A program made the position numbers and the translations under genes. From Opitutaceae bacterium UBA6669 (lineage in GTDB: Bacteria > Verrucomicrobiota > Verrucomicrobiia > Opitutales > Opitutaceae), in NCBI GenBank assembly GCA_002455175.1, contig DKKJ01000331.1:1493-7399 (forward strand): 5,907 nucleotides of DNA, read 5' to 3'. This document shows positions 1 through 5,907 of this stretch, piece after piece; position 1 is the stretch's first letter, and each line of letters opens with the position of its first letter. The notes below the pieces were generated by a model. It was given only the letters and a program-made list of their open reading frames with translations, was not told the DNA's origin and did no database searches.

Positions 1-2466
1 AGAGATCACCTTGTCAACCGTGTCACTCCCGGGATCCGCAGCGGTAGCCGTTGGGAACAGATTGGCGTAGTCAGGGCGCCCAATCGTGCGGGCATAGGCA
101 CCGCGAACGACAAATCGTTCCGAGAAATGATAGCTCACATTCATGCTGGGAAAAAACCCATCATGATCTCTTTCGGTGGAAGCAGCCAGGCGTTGGTACT
201 GCAACCGCGTCCGTTCCAGCGCATTGGTGGTGATCGGTACGGGGCGGCCACTAGGATCCCGCGCGATCGTGCCATCTGAATTCTTCGCATACGTTGCACT
301 GATATCATTCTTCGGGCCGCGGCCGCCCACTTCGGTCAGCTCATAACGAACGCCGCCGATCAACCAAAGGCGATTATCGAGAAGCTTGGTGTCTAACCGG
401 ATGTAGCCGGCAGTGATGGTCTCCTTGATGTTGTACGCACCGTTGACCTCGTTGATGTGCGCCGCGGACTCATCCAGAACGAACCACTCGGGGTGCTGGC
501 GATAAAGATCATACATCTTTTCCGCACTGAGCCACGTCGGCTTGACTTGCGCCCCATTCGCTGCGGTGAACGAAAACGCATCCGAATACTCCTGGGCAAT
601 GATATTGAAATTCGAGGCCGTCCTCCCCGCAGCACCCCCAGGCGGCGTAAAGGTCCAGGTTTTGGAAGCAGCACGGTTCTCCACCTTTGCCTGATCCACC
701 ACAGCACCTACCTTCACGTCGAGCGGCAGATCGAAAGGATTCTTGCGCATGGCATCGATCGCGGCACGCATGGCATCATTCTTGATCTCACGTGGTGAGG
801 ACAACACGGTGGTAATACCAAAATCATTACCATTGACGTAATTTACCGGAGCACCTCCGCGTGTTGCCGTGATATTCGGCACACGACGATCATAAATCCC
901 CGAGAGTCCTTCGTGGCGGAGCACTAGACCCGTCAGGGTAGCATTTACGCGGCCGAACACTCCGTCCTTCATATCACGAATATCGTAGCCGCCCCCCGAA
1001 AAGGAGACCTCTCCTCCCAGCTTCCACACGTCGCCATCATGCCGGTGGGAAAGCACCACATGATTCAAAGACCGGTAAAGCGTGAACGGCACCGCACTCT
1101 GCGAGACAGAGCCGACTCCCGTGGACGCACCTTGCGTAAAGTTTTCTCCGCCCGTCGCACCTGTCCCCGGATTCGAGTTGATAATATTCTGCCGGGTAAA
1201 TGTTTCCCGCAGGGAGTGAATGACACTGAACTTCAAGGTATCGTGACGTCCGATTCTCCAGTCGACTTTTCCACTTACCATGGCGTTCGCAGCACCGGTG
1301 ATGACGTTGTTGAACTGATTGGCGGTTTGGACTCCCGTGGTCTGATTCCAGGTCGGCGTCAGATACAACCAATCCATGGTCCGAATCGTCCGGTTGGCCA
1401 TGACCGACACCGCCAGCGAATCGTTGACCGGATGCGTGTAGGACAGATCGAACGAAGGCTGAACATCGTAGTTGGTCGAACCATTGAACATGCGTCCCCC
1501 AGACTCGTCAGGGCCAGGACGCTTTTTGAACTTTGGATTAAATCCGTCAAAGCCATCATACCCACTGTAGGTCAAGAAGGTGTTGTACGTGAACACCGGC
1601 TCCTTTCGCCCGAAGGGTTCCTTGGTGACAATGTTCACCGAGCCCCCCACGGAGTTTGCCGGCATGTCCGGGGTCGGAGACTTTACGACTTCCATCCGAT
1701 CCACATTGGCCGTCACCGCGACATTGAAGTCGAAGCTGCGCGACGTACCGGGACTCGAGGCAGGAACTCCATCAATCATCACTTGCGTGCCGTACGCAGG
1801 CATCCCGCGCAGCGTAACCGTATTCACTCCATTGGGACCGTAGACCGCGGAAAAGCCGGGCACAAACTTGAGGTACTCACCGGCATTACCCTCTCCCAAC
1901 TCCCCGATCTCATCCAGGGTCATCACGTTTTTGATGTTCACCGCAGTACGCTGCTCCTGCATCGCCATCGCCTGCCCCGACATGACTCGCTCCAGCACCG
2001 CAAACTCACTGAGCGCCACCACGGAAGAGCCATCCTCTCCCACACTTCGGCCGAATCCCAAGCTCACATCCAACCGCGTGGACAGGCCAGACTCCACGAC
2101 AACCGCCACAGACTTGGTTTCCAGTCCCCCGACCGACACGACCAACTCGGCTTTTCCTGGCTCTACATTGGCCAATCGGTACTCCCCAATTGCGTTAGAA
2201 AAAACCTCCCGGCTACTTCCTTTCAAAAAAATGCGCGCATTATTTATGTAGCTGCCACTCGCCTCGTTAAAGATCCGTCCCTCAATGATCCCGCCTTCTT
2301 TGGGAGCGAGAGCCGCCGACGTCCCCTGGGCGTGAAGGGTGACCAACGACACGTCAGCCACGGAGGCGACACCCAGCGCGATTAGAGCCACCAGACTTCC
2401 TCTAATTCTTTTTTTATGAACAGTTAATGCTACTAACGAAGGATCGGTCTTAGCTGAAGTGGTCAT
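1..2466 (-). CDS. TonB-dependent outer-membrane receptor, C-terminus beyond the left edge
   Basis: This is an outer-membrane beta-barrel receptor that imports a ligand using TonB/ExbB/ExbD energy. The frame is open without a stop for 822 codons from ATG 2466 to base 1. Residues 1-47 form a signal peptide with a long N-terminal region, KKRIR at 18-22, a hydrophobic stretch and a likely cut near LHAQ (44-47). Residues about 58-136 form a carboxypeptidase-regulatory-like beta-sandwich (GEYRLANVEPG at 94-104). A Ton-box-like LSEFAVL lies at 152-158. The plug follows at about 165-290, with NIKNV (177-181), GELGEGN (188-194), LKFVPG (199-204), TLRGMP (218-223), QVMIDGVP (228-235) and SVGGSVNIVTK (272-282). 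Barrel strands occupy the rest, including FPSMNVSY (772-779) and ARTIGRPDY near 792-800. Relatives usually run about 950-1100 residues, so perhaps 150-200 residues are missing. ATG 2466 is the first ATG after an in-frame stop at 2539-2541; a purine-rich GGAAGAGAG lies about 13 nt upstream. It is divergent from the two sialidase-fold genes. Family is near certain; the ligand is unknown. Confidence 0.95.
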   Translation of the reverse strand, partial: MTTSAKTDPSLVALTVHKKRIRGSLVALIALGVASVADVSLVTLHAQGTSAALAPKEGGIIEGRIFNEASGSYINNARIFLKGSSREVFSNAIGEYRLANVEPGKAELVVSVGGLETKSVAVVVESGLSTRLDVSLGFGRSVGEDGSSVVALSEFAVLERVMSGQAMAMQEQRTAVNIKNVMTLDEIGELGEGNAGEYLKFVPGFSAVYGPNGVNTVTLRGMPAYGTQVMIDGVPASSPGTSRSFDFNVAVTANVDRMEVVKSPTPDMPANSVGGSVNIVTKEPFGRKEPVFTYNTFLTYSGYDGFDGFNPKFKKRPGPDESGGRMFNGSTNYDVQPSFDLSYTHPVNDSLAVSVMANRTIRTMDWLYLTPTWNQTTGVQTANQFNNVITGAANAMVSGKVDWRIGRHDTLKFSVIHSLRETFTRQNIINSNPGTGATGGENFTQGASTGVGSVSQSAVPFTLYRSLNHVVLSHRHDGDVWKLGGEVSFSGGGYDIRDMKDGVFGRVNATLTGLVLRHEGLSGIYDRRVPNITATRGGAPVNYVNGNDFGITTVLSSPREIKNDAMRAAIDAMRKNPFDLPLDVKVGAVVDQAKVENRAASKTWTFTPPGGAAGRTASNFNIIAQEYSDAFSFTAANGAQVKPTWLSAEKMYDLYRQHPEWFVLDESAAHINEVNGAYNIKETITAGYIRLDTKLLDNRLWLIGGVRYELTEVGGRGPKNDISATYAKNSDGTIARDPSGRPVPITTNALERTRLQYQRLAASTERDHDGFFPSMNVSYHFSERFVVRGAYARTIGRPDYANLFPTATAADPGSDTVDKVIS

Positions 2467-2497
2467 GGGCTGGTCCGTTCTCTCTTCCGTGGATTGA

Positions 2498-2513
2498 AGG
2501 TCAACTAGGTCAA
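2498..2513. repeat. Tandem AGGTCAA direct repeat in the receptor 5' leader
   Basis: AGGTCAA occurs at 2498-2504 and again at 2507-2513, a 9-bp period, and a further AGG follows at 2514-2516. On the receptor strand it reads as TTGACCT repeats 32-47 bp upstream of the start codon. Such closely spaced direct repeats can be regulator half-sites, but two copies of 7 bp can also arise by chance. Confidence 0.35.
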
Positions 2514-2524
2514 AGGTACTCGTG

Positions 2525-2553
2525 TATTCACGTGGTTTTTATTAACCAGTCAA
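2525..2553 (-). promoter_or_regulatory. Weak sigma70-like promoter candidate for the receptor gene
   Basis: On the minus strand, TTGACT (2553-2548) matches five of six bases of the -35 consensus. It is followed after 17 bp by TGAATA (2530-2525), which is a poor -10 element. Transcription would start about 50 bp before the receptor ATG at 2466. The -35 lies inside an inverted repeat, which fits repressor control. The -10 mismatch makes this tentative. Confidence 0.25.
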
Positions 2554-2560
2554 TCTGGTT
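2544..2560. repeat. Inverted repeat AACCAG-N5-CTGGTT, possible operator
   Basis: AACCAG at 2544-2549 and its exact complement CTGGTT at 2555-2560 flank the 5-bp spacer TCAAT. The element overlaps the candidate -35 hexamer of the receptor promoter and lies 78 bp upstream of its start codon. A dyad of this size in this position is typical of a repressor or activator site. No matching regulator is encoded nearby except the partial XRE gene at the right edge. Confidence 0.4.
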
Positions 2561-2648
2561 TTGCTTCATGTGAAACAGTTTTTATGTCCGTAACCGCAGC
2601 CTCACTCACCAACGGGATGGGTTGCGAGTCAGCGGAACCGCGGACTCT

Positions 2649-2681
2649 AGAGGCGGTAGCTGCGGAGTGGATTTCGCCTCT
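2649..2681. repeat. Stem-loop, AGAGGCG / CGCCTCT
   Basis: AGAGGCG at 2649-2655 is exactly complementary to CGCCTCT at 2675-2681, with a 19-nt loop. No T-run follows on either strand, so it is not a standard intrinsic terminator. It may be a leader structure or chance. Confidence 0.3.
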
Positions 2682-2788
2682 TAAAGCAATGAAACAGGAT
2701 CAATTGCGTATTCTTTTGCGACTCAGTCCAACTCCATTCACCAGCGAACACCGCCCCCACCTTAAGCTTGGACCGCAGCTAAAGCAGA

Positions 2789-2818
2789 AAACCCCAATCT
2801 CAGATCCGCGGGGGGTTT
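2789..2818. repeat. Stem-loop, AAACCCC / GGGGTTT
   Basis: AAACCCC at 2789-2795 pairs with GGGGTTT at 2812-2818 across a 16-nt loop that ends in CCGCGG. There is no proper T-tract after the stem. It lies about 220 bp upstream of the first sialidase-fold gene; its role is unknown. Confidence 0.3.
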
Positions 2819-3035
2819 CGGGACCTCGCTATGGTGCACGTGCATTCACATGGACTTCTAACGTTGACATACGCCTTAGCTGAAGGAAAACCCTTGCCTG
2901 CCGTCTTCGCCGAGTTGGGTGATGCGCAAGAGTGTGGCCTCGGGCAACGGACGCTCCCACCGCAAATCGATCGACACCCTCCCACCCGAGGACCCCTTCA
3001 CGTCCAGCACATCATCACCCTAGCTCCAGCCAACC

Positions 3036-4205
3036 ATGCCTTCATTTTTCGTGACGCTTCGACTCACTAGCCTGGCTGCCCTCGCCGCTTTCGGGTCAAC
3101 GGCGGCTTCAGGAGAGAATCCCCAAACCGTCGCCGCAGATATTTCCGTGATCACTCCGGACGAGGGACGCTATTACAACGGCTGGCCTACTCTCGCTCGA
3201 CAAAAAAACGGCAGCTTAATCGTCGTGTGGTCCGGCGGAAGAGATGCCCATGTCTGCCCATTCGGGCGGGTGGAAAGCATGTCCTCACAGGACGAAGGAA
3301 AGAACTGGTCGTGGCCGCGCGTACTCTTTGATTCAGCCATCGATGATCGCGACGCCGGTGTCTTGGTCACCGCTCGCGGCACGCTGCTCGTTACGTCGTT
3401 TAATAGCCTTGTCTATAACACGCCACGCAATCGTGAGAAGTATCCACAGCAGAAAGACAAGTGGGACCGGCACGAGCGCGGGTTGAGCGTTGCTAACAAG
3501 GAGCGCGCTCACCTCGCCTATTTGCTCCGCTCGGAAGACGGTGGCACCACGTGGTCCACAGCTCAACTCATTCCGGTCAGCAGTCCCCACGGCCCTCTGC
3601 AACTCGACGACGGACGCTTGCTTTACCCCGGGGTGCAACGAGCTGGAGCAGACCCTCACGACCCTACGGCGACACGGCGCATCGGTGTCTGGGAATCGAA
3701 AGACGACGGGCACACCTGGACCTTCCTCTCGCCTCTCCCCGCTCGCCCCGGCGACAATCCCAACGACTACCACGAATTCCATGGGGTCCAGGCAAGTAAT
3801 GGCACGATCGTGGTGCAGATCCGCAGCCACGCCGACGAATCCAACCGGCAGATGCTCCAAACCCTCTCGACTGACGGTGGTCGCACCTGGAGTGTACCAC
3901 GCACCCTCGGAATTTTCGGCTACCCTCCGCACCTGATGCGGCTGCGTGACGGGCGCCTCCTTGTTTCCTACGATCACCGTCGCGCACCCTACGGAGTTCA
4001 AGCCCGCGTCAGTACCGACGCCGGAACGACCTGGTCGGAACCGCTCGCGATCACGAGCAATGCGGTGAAACTCGATCAAGGCTACCCCAGCACAGTCGAG
4101 CTGGGTAACGGCCAGCTCCTAACGGTCTGGTATGAAATTCCACCAGGAGCAAAAAAAGCCGTTCTCAAACAGGCTCGCTGGTCCCTCCCTGCGCTTCTTC
4201 CCTAG
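3036..4205 (+). CDS. Exported sialidase-fold (BNR/Asp-box) glycoside hydrolase-like protein 1
   Basis: This 389-residue protein has the six-bladed beta-propeller plan of the sialidase/neuraminidase superfamily (BNR_2 type). A signal peptide is visible at 1-25 (hydrophobic TSLAALAAFGSTAASG), so it acts outside the cytoplasm. Five canonical Asp boxes (S-x-D-x-G-x-x-W) start at residues 84, 166, 221, 278 and 326. Other conserved-looking segments are SGGRDAHVCPFGRVE (66-80), DDRDAGV (103-109), SPHGPLQLDDGRLLY (183-197), HEFHGVQ (246-252) with QIRSH (261-265), RRAPYGVQAR (315-324) and GYPSTVELGNGQLLTVWY (349-366). By analogy with sialidases, E247, R263, R315 or R316 and Y350 are active-site candidates, with D104 or D106 as acid/base. 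The RIP-like position reads GWP (49-51), so the first arginine of the classical triad seems missing. ATG 3036 is the only reasonable start, because an in-frame stop lies at 3021-3023. No Shine-Dalgarno sequence is seen. The next gene starts one base after its stop. The family is annotated as exo-alpha-sialidase, but the substrate is not established. Confidence 0.92.
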   Translation: MPSFFVTLRLTSLAALAAFGSTAASGENPQTVAADISVITPDEGRYYNGWPTLARQKNGSLIVVWSGGRDAHVCPFGRVESMSSQDEGKNWSWPRVLFDSAIDDRDAGVLVTARGTLLVTSFNSLVYNTPRNREKYPQQKDKWDRHERGLSVANKERAHLAYLLRSEDGGTTWSTAQLIPVSSPHGPLQLDDGRLLYPGVQRAGADPHDPTATRRIGVWESKDDGHTWTFLSPLPARPGDNPNDYHEFHGVQASNGTIVVQIRSHADESNRQMLQTLSTDGGRTWSVPRTLGIFGYPPHLMRLRDGRLLVSYDHRRAPYGVQARVSTDAGTTWSEPLAITSNAVKLDQGYPSTVELGNGQLLTVWYEIPPGAKKAVLKQARWSLPALLP

Positions 4206-4206
4206 C

Positions 4207-5337
4207 ATGAAACTCATCTTCGTTTTGACCCTCGCTCTCTCGACTCTGCCCCTGTCATGGGCGCAGAAAGACAAGCCCTTCTTTACCGCGGGAAAAGTCG
4301 CGACCTCGGACGGCGCATCCTTCCACCAACACACCACTCCGCAGATTGTGAAGCTGGGCAATGGACATCTCGCCGCCGTCATGGGAGTCAGATCCAAAAC
4401 CGGCACGCCGTTGATGCGGATTGGAATGATTACCTCAGTCGACGGAGGAAAGACTTGGGCAAAAGCACGAATCCTGCACGAAGAGACCGAAAAGGACAGG
4501 CTCGTGGCGGACCCCAACCTGCTCGTCGACGGGAATCGAGTATTCGCTTTTTGGACACGCGCGATACGCCCCAACGAGATCAAGAGGACCTGGACCTGGG
4601 GTATTGTCAGCGAAGACAACGGCATCACTTGGTCGCAGCCCCAGGAAATCCACATTCCCCGGCAGTACGCGGTCGGAAAGCAGCACAACGCTATCAAGCT
4701 CAGCACAGGACTCTACGCCATGGGCATTTCGTGGGACACCTGGCCCGAGCGCGGATTGAATGCACGGACCGAAGGCGAGATGAACTTAGTCAGCAGTCTG
4801 CTCCTTTCTCGTGACGGTTTCAACTGGAACCTGTTTGGACACAATCACGTGTTCCTCGAGAAACCACTTCCGCAGTCCACCAATGGCCTGGCAGAACCCT
4901 CCCTCGTCGAACTCGCCAGCGGCGAGATCCTCATGATCATGCGTTCCGGAGGAACCCGGCACTACGAGTCGCGCAGCCACGATGGCGGCATCACCTGGAG
5001 TGCGCCCCAACCCAGCCCGCTGGTGGGACACAATACTCCCACGGCGCTCTGGCGGGTAAAGAACGCCGAGAACGAGATCCTGGCCATCTGGAACAACGCC
5101 ATCCTCAAACGCGTCGCGCTTTCCGCGGCTCTCTCCTCCGACGGCGGCCGCACCTGGTCGAAACCCAGACTCGTCGACGATTGCGACGACGCCCTCGGTG
5201 CCTCCTACCCCAGCATCACTCAAACTGACGACGGCACCTTCGTCGCCGTCTGGCAGGCCTTCCCCGAACTCGGCACCCGCGAAATCCGCTTCGCCCGATT
5301 CAACCGCGAATGGGTGCTCGGCGAGAAGACCCTGTGA
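4207..5337 (+). CDS. Exported sialidase-fold (BNR/Asp-box) protein 2
   Basis: This 376-residue protein is a second, diverged propeller of the sialidase superfamily. I place the start at ATG 4207, not at the upstream in-frame ATG 4132: from 4207 the protein begins with a clean signal peptide (MKLIFVLTLALSTLPLSWAQ, residues 1-20), and the extra 25 residues would lie wholly inside the previous gene and are not signal-like. The stop of gene 1 (4203-4205) and this ATG are separated by one C, so translation is probably coupled; no Shine-Dalgarno sequence is visible. Asp boxes begin at 77, 135, 257 and 310, with a degenerate one at 201-207 (SRDGFNW, one residue short). Active-site candidates by analogy are D102 (ADPNLL), E230 (AEPSLVEL), R246, R251 and Y334 (SYPSI). 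The RIP position appears as TTP (43-45), again without arginine. It shares the closing YPS...DG..VAVW pattern with gene 1, which suggests old paralogy. The enzyme class is likely; the substrate is unknown, and a non-catalytic role is possible. Confidence 0.9.
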   Translation: MKLIFVLTLALSTLPLSWAQKDKPFFTAGKVATSDGASFHQHTTPQIVKLGNGHLAAVMGVRSKTGTPLMRIGMITSVDGGKTWAKARILHEETEKDRLVADPNLLVDGNRVFAFWTRAIRPNEIKRTWTWGIVSEDNGITWSQPQEIHIPRQYAVGKQHNAIKLSTGLYAMGISWDTWPERGLNARTEGEMNLVSSLLLSRDGFNWNLFGHNHVFLEKPLPQSTNGLAEPSLVELASGEILMIMRSGGTRHYESRSHDGGITWSAPQPSPLVGHNTPTALWRVKNAENEILAIWNNAILKRVALSAALSSDGGRTWSKPRLVDDCDDALGASYPSITQTDDGTFVAVWQAFPELGTREIRFARFNREWVLGEKTL

Positions 5338-5377
5338 CGACAGTCGGCACCTGGGCAGGATTGGTTTCCCACAGCAT

Positions 5378-5394
5378 TCCGCACTCGTTGCGGA
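5378..5394 (+). terminator. Hairpin after the propeller pair, weak terminator candidate
   Basis: TCCGCA (5378-5383) and TGCGGA (5389-5394) form a 6-bp stem with the loop CTCGT. It lies 41 bp after the TGA of the second propeller gene, where a terminator is expected. The following bases, GAGTTGTCC, are not a T-run, so intrinsic termination would be inefficient at best. Confidence 0.2.
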
Positions 5395-5406
5395 GAGTTG
5401 TCCTGG

Positions 5407-5418
5407 GCAATCGATTGC
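5407..5418. repeat. Perfect 12-bp palindrome GCAATCGATTGC
   Basis: The 12 bases are their own reverse complement. The site lies 70 bp after the second propeller gene and 166 bp before the XRE start, in noncoding DNA. A perfect dyad of this size could be an operator for a dimeric regulator such as the neighbouring XRE protein, but nothing directly links them. Confidence 0.4.
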
Positions 5419-5500
5419 GTGAAGTCGAAAAGGCGGCCAGCCTCGCAACCCATTTCCTTGCAGGATCCTACGGCACGATTGAGAACAAAGGCAGTTCAGA

Positions 5501-5593
5501 ATCCGCTATGCCTGGTCGTGGTCAAACCCGTTTCACTACCGACAGAGGGGTGTCGAGCAACGCGCGATCCCGCTATGCTCGTTCGTGGCAAAC
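5501..5593 (+). repeat. Imperfect 27-nt direct repeat spanning the XRE start
   Basis: Copy 1 is at 5501-5527 and copy 2 at 5567-5593, 66 bp apart. Both contain ATC, CGCTATGC, TCGTGG and CAAAC in the same order; with one single-base gap in each copy, 23 of 28 aligned columns agree. Copy 2 includes the GTG start codon of the XRE gene. It may be a duplicated regulator site at the gene's own promoter or the trace of a small local duplication. Confidence 0.45.
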
Positions 5594-5907
5594 GACACGG
5601 CAAAGCGCCTGCTCGCGCGGGTGCGGGCACTGCGGGAGGCACTTGGCTTAAGCCAAGAAGCCTTCGCGGAGCGTGCCGGGATGAAGTACAAACACTATCA
5701 GTCGGTCGAAGCGGGGCGGAAGCTGGATTTCAAATTCTCTACGCTAGAGAAGATCGCCAAGGCATGTGACCTCACGCTCACCGAGCTCCTTGATTTTGAC
5801 GCAGCGATTCCTGAGGTAGCTGAAGAGCCCGGCAAACATCGGTTTCAAGGGCCAACAGGTGCCGGTAAGAAGGTGCGCAAAACGCGCAAACCCCGCCCAA
5901 AAGAAGG
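5585..5907 (+). CDS. XRE-family helix-turn-helix DNA-binding protein, C-terminus beyond the right edge
   Basis: The first 107 residues of a Cro/C1-type regulator are present. The HTH domain covers about residues 7-70: LLARVRALREALGLSQEAF (9-27) opens it, GLSQEAFAERAG (21-32) is the classical helix-turn-helix, KHYQSVEAGRK (36-46) is the recognition-helix side, and FSTLEKIAKACDLTLTELL (51-69) closes it. An acidic linker (EVAEEPG, 77-83) and a strongly basic tail (KKVRKTRKPRPK, 95-106) follow. It has no signal peptide or membrane segment, so it is cytoplasmic. GTG 5585 is the only plausible start: the frame is open back to a stop at 5480-5482, but no ATG, GTG or TTG occurs between. No Shine-Dalgarno sequence precedes it. 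TATGCT at 5574-5579 resembles a -10 box, so the message could be nearly leaderless. Opitutaceae seem to carry many similar small regulators. Target genes are unknown; adjacency to the propeller genes is only suggestive. Confidence 0.87.
   Translation, partial: MANDTAKRLLARVRALREALGLSQEAFAERAGMKYKHYQSVEAGRKLDFKFSTLEKIAKACDLTLTELLDFDAAIPEVAEEPGKHRFQGPTGAGKKVRKTRKPRPKE

Larger units (their letters stand above)
2467..3035. other. Divergent intergenic region (569 bp) without a convincing gene
   Basis: This stretch separates the receptor gene from the sialidase-fold pair and should hold the control sites of both. Within about 100 bp of the receptor start it is AT-rich and contains a 7-bp direct repeat, an inverted repeat and a weak promoter-like sequence. 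Farther right are two 7-bp stem-loop arms and the 10-bp palindrome TGCACGTGCA at 2835-2844. Short open frames exist on both strands (2584-2883, 2831-3070 and 2800-2985, for example), but none resembles a known protein, has a ribosome binding site, or shows clear coding character. A TTGACA hexamer at 2864-2869 has no -10 partner at the right distance. The size is large for a simple divergent promoter, so a small RNA or decayed gene cannot be excluded. Confidence 0.7.
5338..5584. other. Intergenic region between the propeller pair and the XRE gene (247 bp)
   Basis: No convincing gene is present; long open frames crossing this stretch read out of phase with the real genes on either side. It contains a short hairpin about 40 bp after the second propeller gene, a perfect 12-bp palindrome, and the first copy of an imperfect 27-nt direct repeat whose second copy spans the XRE start codon. 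These are the only structures I can support here. Confidence 0.6.

Noticed and set aside
1039..2385. Plus-strand open frame of 448 codons
   Set aside because: It lies opposite the receptor gene, is rich in Arg and His as antisense frames in GC-rich DNA are, and matches no family. The minus-strand frame has a signal peptide, plug and barrel motifs.
2584..2883. Plus-strand open frame of 99 codons in the divergent spacer
   Set aside because: No ribosome binding site, no family resemblance and mixed third-position bases; treated as noncoding.
2864..2892. TTGACA as a promoter for the propeller genes
   Set aside because: The hexamer matches the -35 consensus, but the bases 16-18 bp downstream (GGAAAACC region) do not resemble a -10 box.
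2831..3070. Plus-strand open frame of 79 codons before the first propeller gene
   Set aside because: It overlaps the propeller signal peptide in another frame, is rich in His and Pro, and resembles no known protein.
3333..4079. Minus-strand open frame of 248 codons
   Set aside because: It is antisense to the first propeller gene, whose five Asp boxes and signal peptide show the true reading direction.
4786..5448. Minus-strand open frame of 220 codons
   Set aside because: It is antisense to the second propeller gene and has no recognisable motif.
5398..5769. Plus-strand open frame of 123 codons overlapping the XRE gene
   Set aside because: It is out of phase with a clear helix-turn-helix domain in the frame starting at 5585 and shows no family features.

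Overview
The window looks like a piece of a Verrucomicrobiota chromosome, most likely Opitutaceae or a close relative. This rests on protein style, not on a marker gene. The outer-membrane receptor has the N-terminal and plug signature I associate with Opitutaceae TonB-dependent receptors: a carboxypeptidase-regulatory-like domain, an LSEF(A/V)V-like Ton box, then NIKNV...LDE.GELGEGN..E(Y/F)LKF(V/L)PG. The partial XRE regulator is also of a kind I recall from that group (GLSQEAFAE, KHYQSVEAGRK). No rRNA, tRNA, CRISPR array or transposase is visible.

Layout. (1) 2466 down to 1, minus strand: a TonB-dependent receptor, 822 codons, open at the left edge and so lacking its C-terminus. (2) 2467-3035: a long divergent intergenic region with several short inverted and direct repeats and no convincing gene. 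(3) 3036-4205 and 4207-5337, plus strand: two consecutive secreted six-bladed-propeller proteins of the sialidase/BNR superfamily, each with five Asp boxes, separated by one base. (4) 5338-5584: an intergenic stretch with a small hairpin, a 12-bp palindrome and an imperfect 27-nt direct repeat. (5) 5585 to the right edge: the N-terminal part of an XRE-family DNA-binding protein with a GTG start and a basic tail, open at the right edge.

How the genes may work together. A TonB receptor divergent from a pair of exported sialidase-fold proteins resembles a small glycan-use locus. The exported propellers would release or trim a sugar or sugar acid, and the receptor would take the product across the outer membrane with TonB energy. 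The substrate cannot be read from the sequence. In both propeller proteins the place where classical sialidases carry the RIP arginine seems to be occupied by something else, so sialic acid should not be assumed. The XRE gene may be an unrelated neighbour.

The two edge genes are long open frames that continue outside the window; they are supported by reading the frames directly.
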